From NCBI GenBank assembly GCA_951812325.1, contig OX638294.1, forward strand, positions 903,136-967,135: DNA of 64,000 bases. The letters run 5' to 3'. This DNA comes from an uncultured Thermoanaerobaculia bacterium (GTDB lineage Bacteria; Acidobacteriota; Thermoanaerobaculia; Multivoradales; Multivoraceae). Each line of letters begins with the position of its first letter. Positions within the stretch are counted from its first letter, which is position 1. A program made the translations under genes and the position numbers. The notes under the pieces were generated by a model, which was given only the letters and a program-made list of their open reading frames with translations, was not told the origin of the DNA and made no database searches. Shown one piece after another: positions 24,867 through 34,116 of the stretch.

Positions 24867-26057
24867 TCACTGCCGCGGATCCTCCGGTCGCGAGACCCTG
24901 CCCGCACAATCGGCCGGTGCACGGAAGTTGACTGCCACATTGTAGTAAACGTCGACCGGCCGTCCATCGAGTGTCGCCGGCTCGAACTTCCAGCGCCTGA
25001 TCGCCGTCACCGCGGCATCGGTCAGTCCCGGGAGCGACCTGAGCACGCTGACGGCTCGAACCGTTCCCGCCTTCGTGATCACCGCCTGGAGGATCACGGT
25101 CCCCTCGATGCAGGCTTCGCGCGCCCGACCCGTGTAGCGCGGGTCCACCGACCTGATCTTGCGTGGCGCCCGCACCTCGGCGCGAACGTACCGCGGGAGT
25201 CCGTCGAGGTGGGCCGGTGGCGTCGTCGCGGCAGCAACCGCCTCGAGCGCGCTCGCCAGCGCGCCGGAGGTTGCCTTCCTGCGAGCCTTGATCCCGTCTG
25301 CTGGAGCCAGTCCCGCGGCCGGCGGCGCCGACGACGACGAGGCCGTCGCGGAAGGGGCGCAGATCCTGTCGACCTCGGCTGGATCCGTTGCTTCGCCGCG
25401 AGCCTTCACGACGGCGTCCGCAAAGGGAAGCAGCACTCTGCGGCTATAGATGTCGAGTGCTCCGGCGAGACGCTTCCGTACCAGGTCCAGACTCTGCCGA
25501 AGCTCGGCGGCCTTGCCCCTGCCCCTGCCCCTGGTGGAGGACTCCGCATCCAGAGCCGCGAGCAGCGCCTCCACCGCGCCATGCGCCGGCTCCAGGCGAA
25601 ACCGGTCGAGGGCCTGCGTGAACGCCTCCACCTGCTGCCGCGCAAGAGCAACGGCAACCCGGTCCTCCTCCGCCATCGACACGCCCGCCATGCGCGCACA
25701 GAGCGCCGCCGACGAAATCGAAAGTCCCTCGGCTACCGCTACCGCTTCAAAGCGCTCGGAGAGCGAGCGGGACTGAGCCGCGGCGGTCTCGAGGTTGGTC
25801 AGAATCGGCCCCCAGCTGTCTTTCCCGATCCGCGGAGCGACCGCCAGCTCGTCGCGAGCCGTTCCCACGAGTCGCGTGATCCGGTCCTGGTTCGCGACCA
25901 GTTCAGCCATCTCCGCCGCCGGAACCAGCGTCAGTCTCCCCGGTTCCCGGGCCACGAGGGGGGCCGCCGGCCACAGGCCGGCCACCGCCATCCCGACGGC
26001 GATCCCTCCAGTCACGCGAGCGCGCCTGAACAGTGGCCCCGGATACGGACGGCACAC
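24867..26057 (-). CDS. Exported protein with TonB C-terminal domain (copy 2)
   Basis: About 396 aa from GTG 26057. GTG 26015 and ATG 25994 are alternatives. A hydrophobic signal (GIAVGMAVAGLWPAAPLVA) is followed by a long helical region, a Ser/Ala/Pro linker (SATASSSSAPPAAG), then a TonB_C domain: VDPRYTGRAREACIEGTVIL, VSVLRSLPGLTDAAVTAIRR, WKFEPATLDGRPVDVYYNV. It is clearly paralogous to the next gene downstream in the same operon, with 26 bp between them. The role in energy coupling is unproven. Confidence 0.78.
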   Translation of the reverse strand: MCRPYPGPLFRRARVTGGIAVGMAVAGLWPAAPLVAREPGRLTLVPAAEMAELVANQDRITRLVGTARDELAVAPRIGKDSWGPILTNLETAAAQSRSLSERFEAVAVAEGLSISSAALCARMAGVSMAEEDRVAVALARQQVEAFTQALDRFRLEPAHGAVEALLAALDAESSTRGRGRGKAAELRQSLDLVRKRLAGALDIYSRRVLLPFADAVVKARGEATDPAEVDRICAPSATASSSSAPPAAGLAPADGIKARRKATSGALASALEAVAAATTPPAHLDGLPRYVRAEVRAPRKIRSVDPRYTGRAREACIEGTVILQAVITKAGTVRAVSVLRSLPGLTDAAVTAIRRWKFEPATLDGRPVDVYYNVAVNFRAPADCAGRVSRPEDPRQ

Positions 26058-26075
26058 GTCGACACTCCCTGCGCG

Positions 26076-26160
26076 ACTCCCTGCGCGCCCGGACGGGCGC
26101 GGCCCCTGCTGCGGGTGGAATTGCTGGCGGTGCGACACTCCCTGCGCGCCCGGACGGGCG
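26076..26160. repeat. Two copies of a 24-bp hairpin-bearing direct repeat
   Basis: The unit at 26076-26099 is repeated exactly at 26137-26160 (61-bp period), with a partial third copy from about 26060. Each unit contains CGCCCG-GA-CGGGCG, a near-perfect hairpin. It separates the TonB-domain operon from the next minus-strand gene and may act as a terminator or mRNA-stability element. Confidence 0.75.
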
Positions 26161-26163
26161 GCT

Positions 26164-26697
26164 CTAGCAGCTCTCCGGGAACGCCCCGGAGTCCGTCGTT
26201 GCCGGCGCCGGCGTGCCGGGTTCCCTGGTGTACTCCTTCGCCAGGCCGGTGACGGTGTCCCGAACCACGATGTGGAGGCCAAGATCGGTGGCCGAAGCCG
26301 CGTACACCCAGTGATGTTCGTTGATGGCGCAGCCATCCAGCACCTTGAGCAGCACTTCCCAGTTGTCGTAGTTGAAGAAGTAGAACAGACCCGAGTCACG
26401 TGTTCGGGGTATCGCCACCCTGGCCGGGCCCCTCTCCCCGCTCAGCGTCTCCCACTCGATCGTCACCTCGTAGCGGCCGTCCTGCAGACACATGGCCGTC
26501 TCGCTTTCGACACAGCCATCGCCTGTTCCGCTCGCCGAGTTGAGCGAGGCATCGTTCCCGATCCGGTGGGCCGCATCGATTGCCGGCCCTTCGGACTCCT
26601 CGGCCTGGAGGGATCCGGCCAGCGCGAGCAGAAGGACGGCGGGAACGGCTACGGGAAACCGTCGAAGCCCCGAATCAAGTCGCCAAACCATCTGCAT
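26164..26697 (-). CDS. Exported protein with acidobacterial-type C-terminal domain
   Basis: 177 aa with a signal peptide (about 1-33, ending LAGSLQAEE). The mature protein has CVESETAMCLQDGRYEVTIEW, TRDSGLFYFFNYDNWEV, LLKVLDGCAINEHHWVYAA and VVRDTVTGLAKEY. This layout of two cysteines, an FFN motif and a VLDG motif recurs as a C-terminal module in many exported proteins of Thermoanaerobaculia-type Acidobacteriota. Its function is unknown. The start is supported by GGGAGG upstream. It is the first gene in the minus-strand run leading to the TonB-domain pair. Confidence 0.75.
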   Translation of the reverse strand: MQMVWRLDSGLRRFPVAVPAVLLLALAGSLQAEESEGPAIDAAHRIGNDASLNSASGTGDGCVESETAMCLQDGRYEVTIEWETLSGERGPARVAIPRTRDSGLFYFFNYDNWEVLLKVLDGCAINEHHWVYAASATDLGLHIVVRDTVTGLAKEYTREPGTPAPATTDSGAFPESC

Positions 26698-27130
26698 CAC
26701 GCCTCGCACCTCCCCTGTTTCCCGGTCAGGCCTCCGGCAGCCGCCATGCTGAGCGCTGGCCCCACCGGCGCACCGGACGCTCGCATCCGGTTCCTGAAGC
26801 TCCTGCATTCCGACATGAAGAACGCGCTCCGTCGCCAAGGGCCCGGAATCGGCAGTTCGCTCTTCAGGCCCGTCCGACACTCTAGCAGACCCACGCCGGG
26901 TCAAGGAGCCGCAGCCGTCTTCCGAGCAGTCCGAGGCGATGCTCCGGCGCTGCCGGACCGCGACGCCTGTGGACGTGTCTGTCCCCTGCAAACCCCTGAA
27001 CAGGTTCGGCGGCGACGGCGGAACTCCCGCGTTCGGTTGTAGGATGCGCCCTCGGACACCAGACGTACCACGATCAGAACCAGGCGCCTCGGCTCCGGAG
27101 TCCGGGGCCAGGCATCGAGAGGAAGCCCCA
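26698..27130. other. Divergent intergenic region, 433 bp
   Basis: Lies between the exported protein and the carboxylesterase. A TAGGAT hexamer at 27040-27045 may be the esterase -10, giving a leader of about 80 nt. No other feature recognised. Confidence 0.4.
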
Positions 27131-28732
27131 ATGACCATCCGCCGCCTCCGCGCCGTCGTTTCTCTCCTCGCCACCGCGACGTTGCTCGGCATCGCCCTGC
27201 CGACGTCGGATGCGGGGGCGACCGAAACCGGCGCCGCCGTCGTCGAGATCGAGACGGGTTCGCTCCAGGGTGAAGTCCTCGACCAGGCGAGCGGGCTGAC
27301 GGTCTATCGCGGGATTCCCTACGCCGCGGCTCCCGAGGGCGACCTGCGCTGGAAGGCGCCTCAGGCGGCGGCGAAGTGGAGCGGCGTCCGTGACGCGACG
27401 GAGTTCGGCGCCATCTGTCCCCAGAGCCCGGTTCTCGCGATGATGACCGGCGTCCCGCTACCGCAGACATCCGAGGACTGCCTGTTCCTGAACGTCTGGA
27501 CCGCCGCCGGCCGCGACGACCAGCCCCGGCCGGTCATGGTCTGGATTCACGGCGGGGGCCTGAGCCTCGGCTGGAGCAGCGAGGCGACCTACGATGGTTC
27601 CGCCTTCGCCGGCAAGGGCGTGGTCCTGGTCTCGATCAACTACCGCCTGGGCCCGCTCGGCTACCTCGCCCACCCGGCGCTGTCGAAGGAATCCGGCGGC
27701 GAATCGGGCAACTATGGCTTCCTCGACCAGATCGCGGCGCTTCAGTGGGTCAAGCGGAACATCGCCCGGTTCGGCGGCGACCCCGACAACGTGACGATCT
27801 TCGGCGAGTCCGCAGGCGGCACGAGCGTCCACGCCCTGCTGGCGAGCCCGCTGGCTGCCGGGCTCATCCACCGGGCGATCGCCGAAAGCCCCTGGGTCAC
27901 CGACACGAACATCCGCCCCCTCCGCAATGCCGGAGGCCGACTTGCCAGCGCCGAGGATGTCGGCGTCGGCTGGGCCGGGGCGATGCTCGGGGACGGCGCG
28001 GAGCAGACCGGGAACGCTCTGCGGGCCCTCGACCCCGCCACGATCATCACGAAGACGCCGCAGGCGGGGCAGCCCGGCGCATATGAGCCGCACATCACCT
28101 ACGGCACCGCCTTCATGCCCGAGTCGAGCGAGGACCGGTACGCGGGCGGCAAACAGAACGACGTGCCCTTGATCGCAGGCACGAACCGCAACGAGGGCAC
28201 CATGTTCATCGCGTTCCAGCCGCTCACCGAACGGGCGCAGTTCCTCGAGTTGCTCGAGGCGGTGTACGGCGAAGCAGCCCCCGAGGTCGCCGCGCTCTAC
28301 CCTTCCTCCAACGCCGACGAACTCAGGGTGCAACACGACCGCTTCATCACCGACACCTGGTTCCTGCGCGGCGCCCGCAGGATGCTGCTCGGCATGGACC
28401 GGGTGTCCTCGCCCGCATTCCAGTACTTCTTCACCCGCGTGAACCCTGAGAACCCCGCCTGGGGCGCCCATCACGCGGCCGAGCTCGGCTACGTCTTCAA
28501 CACGCTCGAGGGCGAGAACCACGACGAGACGGACGCGGAGCTGGCAGCCCTGATGATCGACTACTGGGTCCAGTTCGCCCGGACCGGAAACCCGAACGGC
28601 GGCGGCCGGCCGGCCTGGCCCCGATTCGATGGCGACGAGCAGGCGTATCTCGAACTCGGCGACCAGGTGAGGACGGGCACAGCCCTGGAGCGCGGCATCA
28701 ACGACCGGCTGGAAGCGATTCGCGGGCAGTAG
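27131..28732 (+). CDS. Carboxylesterase/lipase family B, exported
   Basis: 533 aa. Signal peptide at residues 1-33 (LLATATLLGIALPTSDAGA). Carboxylesterase type B fold: YRGIPYAAAPEGDLRWK, SEDCLFLNVW, VMVWIHGGGLSLG for the oxyanion hole, the nucleophile Ser in FGESAGGTSVHALL, the acidic residue region AGTNRNEGTMF, and His in WGAHHAAELGYVF. It hydrolyses carboxylic esters in the periplasm or outside. The ATG follows GAGAGGAAG. The gene stands alone, with only a gene fragment downstream. Confidence 0.92.
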   Translation: MTIRRLRAVVSLLATATLLGIALPTSDAGATETGAAVVEIETGSLQGEVLDQASGLTVYRGIPYAAAPEGDLRWKAPQAAAKWSGVRDATEFGAICPQSPVLAMMTGVPLPQTSEDCLFLNVWTAAGRDDQPRPVMVWIHGGGLSLGWSSEATYDGSAFAGKGVVLVSINYRLGPLGYLAHPALSKESGGESGNYGFLDQIAALQWVKRNIARFGGDPDNVTIFGESAGGTSVHALLASPLAAGLIHRAIAESPWVTDTNIRPLRNAGGRLASAEDVGVGWAGAMLGDGAEQTGNALRALDPATIITKTPQAGQPGAYEPHITYGTAFMPESSEDRYAGGKQNDVPLIAGTNRNEGTMFIAFQPLTERAQFLELLEAVYGEAAPEVAALYPSSNADELRVQHDRFITDTWFLRGARRMLLGMDRVSSPAFQYFFTRVNPENPAWGAHHAAELGYVFNTLEGENHDETDAELAALMIDYWVQFARTGNPNGGGRPAWPRFDGDEQAYLELGDQVRTGTALERGINDRLEAIRGQ

Positions 28733-28777
28733 CGCGCACCCGGACAAGCGGCCAGGCCTACTCCCGCCGCCGGTGCT

Positions 28778-29038
28778 CTGAAGCGAGGGGAGTCCGAGCC
28801 GCAGCGCGATTGGATCAACCGGCTCGACCGGCGCCCAGGCGACGAAGCCGAGCATCATCTCGTCGGTCGTTGCGGTACCGTTGACCACATTGTCCGCCGG
28901 ATCGAACCCGCGAATCTCGCCGCGCTCGGGCGTGTTCTCGAACCACATGGACACCTCGACCCGGGTACCGGCGGGAATCGTCTTCGGCTTCCTGTACTGG
29001 TATGTCGTCTGCCACTCCTGGCAGGTCGGGGTCTTCAT
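28778..29038 (-). pseudogene. C-terminal fragment of a cytochrome/copper monooxygenase-like protein
   Basis: About 85 codons align by eye with the C-terminus of the intact gene at 46840-48159: WQTTYQYRKPKTIPAGTRVEV against WQTNYIYRDPKVLPAGTRIEI, and TTDEMMLGFVAW against SIDEMMAPFLAW. Everything upstream (haem site, metal-binding histidines) is missing, and the frame has no stop of its own until 27458. It is a leftover of a deleted gene. Confidence 0.75.
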
Positions 29039-29294
29039 GTCATCTCTCTTGGGTGGTGCGGCTCGCGACACGCTCCAGCGTCGGCCATGGGCCGCGTTCA
29101 TGATCAGATACTTGGTCAAGGCTCAGCAAGTGCACCCGATCCAGCAGGACCATCCCGAAGTCCGGTGCTTCACCCCGAATGGGAGTTCCGCGGTGGGCCG
29201 CCTGCCTGCGGAAGGACCCTTCCACCGGCTGGCTGTATACTGCGCGGGTGTCAGGCGATTCCGACCTTCCTCTTCCGAGTACCCCAACCCGATC

Positions 29295-30545
29295 ATGCGC
29301 AAGTGTCTGATTCCACTCGCACTGAGCGCGACCGTCGGCATTTCGCCCGGTCTTGCGCAAAGTGACGAGGAGAACGTCCCCAAAGAGCCGGCAACGCTCG
29401 GACAGGCCATCCGCGACGCGGACGTCGCGGTCAGCCTCCGCTACCGGATCGAACAGTCCAACGACGACGCGTTCAACGACGACGCGCTCGCTTCCACCCT
29501 GCGCACGACGCTCAGGCTCCGGACCAAGGCCCTTCGGGGCTTCTCCTTCCTGCTCGAGGCGGAGGACGTCACCCCGGTGGGCAACGACCGCACCTACCGC
29601 AATCTGGGCTACGGAGAACTCGACAACGGCGTCCGTGACCGCCCGGTCATCGCCGATCCGGCGATCACGGCGATCAGTCAGGCCGCGGCGAGGCTCGAGC
29701 GCGGGCCGGTCGCCTTCACGCTCGGTCGCACCAAGCTCCTGATCGGCGACCAGCGCTTCGTCGGCGCGGTTGGCTGGCGCCAGCATCACCAGACCTTTGA
29801 CGCCGCCGATCTCGACGCCTCGCTGCCCTCCGACTGGACTCTTCGCTACGCCTTCCTGGCGCGCGCCCACCGGATCACCGGCGCCGGGGAGCCGATGGGG
29901 TCCCACGTGATCCGCGTCTCGGGCCCGGCGGGCCCCGGCGACCTGGCGCTGTTCGGCTACCTGCTGGACTACGACCGTCCCGGCGCCGCGACCAACTCGA
30001 CGTCCACCTGGGGCGCGAGCTACAACGGCTCGCACGACGCCGGCGCGGCCTCCGTCCTGTGGGAACTCCAGTACGCGTCGCAGCAGGAGTGGGCGGACCA
30101 CCCCGGCAACGTCGACGTGGACTACCAGAAGACCGGCATCGGCTTTTCGCGCGGCGACGTCAGTGTGCGGGCCGTGCGCGAGGCACTGGACGGTGACGGC
30201 GCCTTCGCGTTCCGCACACCGCTCGCCACGCTCCACGGCTTCAACGGCTGGACCGACAAGTTCCTGGGCACGCCCGCCAGCGGCCTCGTCGACCTCTACC
30301 TGCGCCTCGACCACAACCTGGACACCTGGAACTGGACCGTCCGCTGGCACCAGTTCCGCTCGGCCGTCGGCAGCATGAACTACGGCTCCGAGATCGATGC
30401 GATGGCAGTGTGGAACACCCCATGGAAGCAGGACTTCGGCATCAAGCTGGCGCAGTACAGCGCGGACGAGTGGAGCACGGACACGTTCAAGGTCTGGGTC
30501 TGGACGTCCTGGAACGTCAACCTGCGATCCGCAGACAGCCGCTGA
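29295..30545 (+). CDS. Porin-like outer-membrane beta-barrel protein (alginate-export type)
   Basis: 416 aa. Signal peptide at residues 1-22 (PLALSATVGISPGLAQ). The mature protein alternates hydrophobic and polar residues in strand-like blocks, such as VAVSLRYRIEQ, LRTTLRLRTKALRGFSFLLE, FTLGRTKLLIGDQRFVG, YAFLARAHRI and WNWTVRWHQF. It ends in aromatic-rich strands. The phrase RTKLLIGDQRFVG.VGWRQ is typical of alginate-export/porin relatives. It probably allows diffusion of small solutes across the outer membrane. ATG 29295 is chosen for the signal peptide, and a TATACT hexamer lies at 29236. Its 3' end overlaps the convergent small aconitase X gene by 29 bp. Confidence 0.78.
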   Translation: MRKCLIPLALSATVGISPGLAQSDEENVPKEPATLGQAIRDADVAVSLRYRIEQSNDDAFNDDALASTLRTTLRLRTKALRGFSFLLEAEDVTPVGNDRTYRNLGYGELDNGVRDRPVIADPAITAISQAAARLERGPVAFTLGRTKLLIGDQRFVGAVGWRQHHQTFDAADLDASLPSDWTLRYAFLARAHRITGAGEPMGSHVIRVSGPAGPGDLALFGYLLDYDRPGAATNSTSTWGASYNGSHDAGAASVLWELQYASQQEWADHPGNVDVDYQKTGIGFSRGDVSVRAVREALDGDGAFAFRTPLATLHGFNGWTDKFLGTPASGLVDLYLRLDHNLDTWNWTVRWHQFRSAVGSMNYGSEIDAMAVWNTPWKQDFGIKLAQYSADEWSTDTFKVWVWTSWNVNLRSADSR

Positions 30546-30939
30546 CGTCGACCGAAGCCTCGGCCCCTTCCCGTACGGCGCTCCAGTCCGCCGGCGCCAG
30601 CAGAACGACCGCGGGCGACCTCTCGTACAACTCCCGGGCCACCGCGGCGCCGAGGGCGAGGATCCCGTCCAGTTCGCGCAGCACGATGGCGGCCGGCGCG
30701 GTGCCCACGCGCACCGCCTCCAGCAGCACCGAACTCGAGCTGCTCGACCCCCGCCCGTAGGGCAACACCAGGACACGGCCCGAGACGCTCGCGCCGCAGC
30801 GCGGGTGACGCCGGTCGATGATCCGCCCCGTCGCGGGGTCGACCCCGCCCCAGAAAGAGAGCGGCTCTTCCAGACGCAGCACCGGCCCCGCGCCGGAACC
30901 GGCGACCAGGACCCCGCCCCGCAGCTCGCCGTCGTTCAC
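30517..30939 (-). CDS. Aconitase X swivel-domain (small) subunit, DUF126
   Basis: 140 aa from GTG 30939. The start codon overlaps the large-subunit stop as GTGA, a typical coupled arrangement. Family phrases are GELRGGVLVAGSGAGPVLRLEEPLS split by blades, FWGGVDPATGRIIDRRHP, LPYGRGSSSSSSVLLEA (Ser-rich loop at the active site) and APAAIVLRELDGILALGA. With the large subunit it forms a dehydratase of the cis-3-hydroxyproline or mevalonate-5-phosphate type. Confidence 0.9.
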   Translation of the reverse strand: MNDGELRGGVLVAGSGAGPVLRLEEPLSFWGGVDPATGRIIDRRHPRCGASVSGRVLVLPYGRGSSSSSSVLLEAVRVGTAPAAIVLRELDGILALGAAVARELYERSPAVVLLAPADWSAVREGAEASVDVSGCLRIAG

Positions 30940-32249
30940 GGCCACAACGCCGGGTCGCGCCGCAGACGGCCGGCATGCGCCGACTGCACGCACTCCGACA
31001 GGCTGCCGAAGACGACGTCGAAGCCGACGTTGCCGGGCGCGTAGTGGGCGAACTTTCCCGAATTCGTCATCAGGACGCCGCCCGAGGGCGTGCGCAGGAT
31101 CGGCGCGACGACGACGCACGTATCGACCACCACACGGACGCCGTGTCCCCGCAGCCGCTCGAGATCACCGCCGCGCTCGAGATGAGCGAGCGACACCCGG
31201 TTCGTGCAGACGACGAACTCGACGCTCTCGGCCGGCGGGTGTCGTTCGATGATCGGCAGCAATTCGGCGAACTCCCGCGGCGAGAAATGGGGACTGCCGA
31301 GGGCCACGACATCGATCCGGAGAGAGCCCGCGACACCGTCCGGCGCCGCCGCATCCCGGACGGTCGACAGCCTCCGGAGGCCTGCCCGCAGATCGGCGGC
31401 GGCGACCTCGATCCACTCTTCCGCGTCCCGGCCGCCCAGCGCCGCCTCCAGGGTCGGCGCCTCGGGCGTGCTGCCGACGGCGTGAAAGAGCGCCACCGCA
31501 CCCGCGGACGCCGCCGCGGCGCCCAACGCCTTCAGACCGTCCTCGTCGGCGTCTTCCAGGCCGAGCAGCACGGGCACCCGGTTGGCACAACGCTCCCCCA
31601 CCAGGTAGCCGATCGCCGGCAGCAGCCACGGCGCCGCCCTCAGAGCGTGCGGCAGGGACCGCAGGTCGAACACGACCTGCCCCCGCCGGTTCTCGGCCAG
31701 ATGGAATCCGACCGCCGGCGCGCGCCCGGTGATCGCGGCGCAGATGTCGATGAAGTCGCCGTACCGGTGGGTGCGCGCGCCCAGCACCGAGTTCGCGAAC
31801 ACGATCGCGTTGCTTTCGGCCCACGCGATCTGCTGCCCGAACGCCGGGCGGGGCGTCGTCTGGTAGGGCGCGCAGGTCCAGATCGTCCGGCAACCCATCG
31901 CCTCGTAGCACTCCATCAGCCGCAGCGCCTTGACCCGCCGCTCCGCGGTGCCTGCGAACTCCTCCGGATGCAGCAGGTCCAGGCCGCCGACGTTCAGCGT
32001 CGTCGGCACCCGCACCCGCGCTCCGCCGGCAACCAGGAGTTCGGCGAAATCGACGCCCGAATCGCCGTGGTAGAGGCAGCCATCGATGTGGGCGCCTTCG
32101 ATGTCCAGCAGCCGGTCGGCCCCGTAGACCCCGGCCATCGCGACCAGGATGCGCATCGCGACCGCCGCCGCCTCGCCATGGTCGCCCGAGAGCATGGCAC
32201 GGTCGAGGTCGGTCAGTTCGACCGTCTCGAACGGATCTGGGGCGGCCAT
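30936..32249 (-). CDS. Aconitase X catalytic (large) subunit, DUF521
   Basis: 437 aa, family length. Seen: AMLSGDHGEAAAVAMRIL near the start, HIDGCLYHGDSGVDFAE, VPTTLNVGGLDL, TIWTCAPYQTTPRP, AWAESNAIVFANSVLGARTHR, and LMTNSGKFAHYAPGNVGFDV near the end. Conserved cysteines (GCLY, WTCAPY, VDTCVV) suit an iron-sulfur or metal site. Bacterial two-subunit forms mostly dehydrate cis-3-hydroxy-L-proline, but the neighbours do not fix the substrate. A TACACT hexamer 8 nt before the ATG suggests a leaderless mRNA. Confidence 0.9.
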   Translation of the reverse strand: MAAPDPFETVELTDLDRAMLSGDHGEAAAVAMRILVAMAGVYGADRLLDIEGAHIDGCLYHGDSGVDFAELLVAGGARVRVPTTLNVGGLDLLHPEEFAGTAERRVKALRLMECYEAMGCRTIWTCAPYQTTPRPAFGQQIAWAESNAIVFANSVLGARTHRYGDFIDICAAITGRAPAVGFHLAENRRGQVVFDLRSLPHALRAAPWLLPAIGYLVGERCANRVPVLLGLEDADEDGLKALGAAAASAGAVALFHAVGSTPEAPTLEAALGGRDAEEWIEVAAADLRAGLRRLSTVRDAAAPDGVAGSLRIDVVALGSPHFSPREFAELLPIIERHPPAESVEFVVCTNRVSLAHLERGGDLERLRGHGVRVVVDTCVVVAPILRTPSGGVLMTNSGKFAHYAPGNVGFDVVFGSLSECVQSAHAGRLRRDPALWP

Positions 32250-32257
32250 GGCCGGTC

Positions 32258-32263
32258 AGTGTA
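32258..32263 (-). promoter_or_regulatory. Probable -10 element (TACACT), leaderless
   Basis: On the minus strand GCTACACT is followed by 8 nt and then the ATG of the aconitase X large subunit. No ribosome site in between. Confidence 0.45.
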
Positions 32264-32503
32264 GCCAGAAGCCGGCGCCGCAGAACGCGGCAAAGCGAGT
32301 CACGCGGCGCGGGTTCCTGCCCGTCGCCCTGGAAAGCCTGGCAACCCGGAGCGAGCGGACAAACGGCGCAATCCGGGCGTCCGCGACGTTCCTGGCGAGG
32401 TGTGGGGCTCAGGGCCAAACATGGCGCCGGCGACAGGTTGGCGGCTCTATCGGTACACTCGCCGATCCGCAAACCACTCAGCAAGAGGCGGAGCACTGCC
32501 CGC

Positions 32504-34084
32504 ATGGCGATCGACTTGGCACTGCAGGAACGACTCATGGCCGCCGCGCCCTACGGCATGGGCGTCGCGGTCCACGCGGAGGAGGCGCCCGAGCGGATGG
32601 CCGTCCTGTCGAAGTTCGGCGGCCGCACCCTCGGCGAGCTGAACGCCAACGCGAACCGTCTGGCCCGCGTCCTGCGGGCGCACGGCGTCGGCCCCGACAC
32701 AGGCGTCGCCCTGCTGTGCCGGAACCGGCCCGAGTTCATCGACACCGTCGCCGCCTGTTCGCGCAGCGGCGCCCGGATGACCCCGATCAACTGGCACATC
32801 TCGCCGCCCGAGGTCGCCTACATCGTCGCGAACTGCGAAGCGCGGGTGCTGATCGCGGACGTGGCGTTCGCACCGGCCGTTGCCGCGGCGCAAGCCGACT
32901 CGAGCCACCTGCGCCTGACTCTCGCCGTCGGCGGGGACATCGAGGGCGCGGAGTCCTGGGACGAGGCTCTGGCGGCGGAAGACGGCTCGGACATCGACAA
33001 CCCGATCCTCGGCTCGTTGATGCTCTACACCTCGGGCACGACCGGCCATCCCAAGGGCGTCTACCGCAAGGCCGACGCGACACCGACGCCGTTCCTGCTG
33101 GCGGTCCGCGAGTCGGGCGACTTCGAGCCGGACACGGACTGCTCCCTGGTTACCGGACCGCTCTACCACGCCGCCCCCCTGGGCCTGAATCTCTCCATGC
33201 CGATGGGCGCCGGCGTCGGCAGCGTCCTGATGGACAAGTGGGACGCCGAGGAAACCCTCGCCCTGATCCACAGGCACCGCGTGACCCACACCCACATGGT
33301 GGCGACCATGTTCCACCGCATGCTGTCGCTGCCGCAGGAGGTCCGCGATCGCTACGACGTCTCCTCCATGCGCTGGCTGATCCACGGCGCGGCGCCCACG
33401 CCCGTCCACATCAAGCACAAGATGATCGAGTGGTTCGGCCCCGTGGTCTGGGAGTACTACGCGGCCACCGAGGGCGGCACGTTCCTCGTCGACTCGAACG
33501 ACTGGCTCAAGAAACCCGGCAGCGTCGGCCGGACGGTCGAGGGAACGAAGTACAAGGTGCTCGACGACGATGGCCAACCCGTGCCGACCGGAACGACCGG
33601 CACGGTCTACTTCGCGGCGGCCGAGAACCGCTTCGTCTACTTCAAGGCGCCCGAGAAGACCGACGCCGCCTACCGGGACGACTTCTTCACGATGGGCGAC
33701 ATGGGCTACGTCGACGAGGACGGCTACCTGTTCCTGACCGGCCGATCGGCGGAGACGATCATCGCCGGCGGCGTGAACATCTATCCCCAGGAGATCGACG
33801 ACGTGCTGCAACAGCACCCCGCGGTGTACGAGGTCTGCACCGTCGGCGTGCCCCACGACGAATGGGGCGAGAGCGTCAAGTCGGTGGTCGAGGTGGACGA
33901 AAGCTACGAAGCCGGCGACGAACTGGCCGAGGAGCTTCTCGCCTGGTGCCGCGAGAACCTGCCCGACTTCAAGCGCCCGCGCTCCATCGACTTTGCAACC
34001 GACCTGCCGCGCATGCCCACGGGCAAGATAAAGCGCGGCCTGGTGCGCGCGCCCTACTGGAAGGGTCGCGAGCGGGCGATCTGA
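32504..34084 (+). CDS. Acyl-CoA synthetase (AMP-binding family)
   Basis: 526 aa ANL-superfamily adenylating enzyme. The P-loop-like A3 motif is SLMLYTSGTTGHPKGV. YYAATEGGTF (A5), FTMGDMGYVDEDGYLFLTGR (A7/A8 hinge) and the A10 lysine region MPTGKIKRGL are all present. It activates a carboxylic acid to acyl-AMP and then acyl-CoA, with substrate unknown. ATG 32504 has AAGAGGCGG upstream, and a TACACT hexamer at 32455 is a likely promoter. A quinone-oxidoreductase-like gene starts 32 bp after the stop, and an LLM oxidoreductase follows. Confidence 0.92.
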   Translation: MAIDLALQERLMAAAPYGMGVAVHAEEAPERMAVLSKFGGRTLGELNANANRLARVLRAHGVGPDTGVALLCRNRPEFIDTVAACSRSGARMTPINWHISPPEVAYIVANCEARVLIADVAFAPAVAAAQADSSHLRLTLAVGGDIEGAESWDEALAAEDGSDIDNPILGSLMLYTSGTTGHPKGVYRKADATPTPFLLAVRESGDFEPDTDCSLVTGPLYHAAPLGLNLSMPMGAGVGSVLMDKWDAEETLALIHRHRVTHTHMVATMFHRMLSLPQEVRDRYDVSSMRWLIHGAAPTPVHIKHKMIEWFGPVVWEYYAATEGGTFLVDSNDWLKKPGSVGRTVEGTKYKVLDDDGQPVPTGTTGTVYFAAAENRFVYFKAPEKTDAAYRDDFFTMGDMGYVDEDGYLFLTGRSAETIIAGGVNIYPQEIDDVLQQHPAVYEVCTVGVPHDEWGESVKSVVEVDESYEAGDELAEELLAWCRENLPDFKRPRSIDFATDLPRMPTGKIKRGLVRAPYWKGRERAI

Positions 34085-34116
34085 CCGACGATTGACAACC
34101 AACCCCGGAGGCGAGC

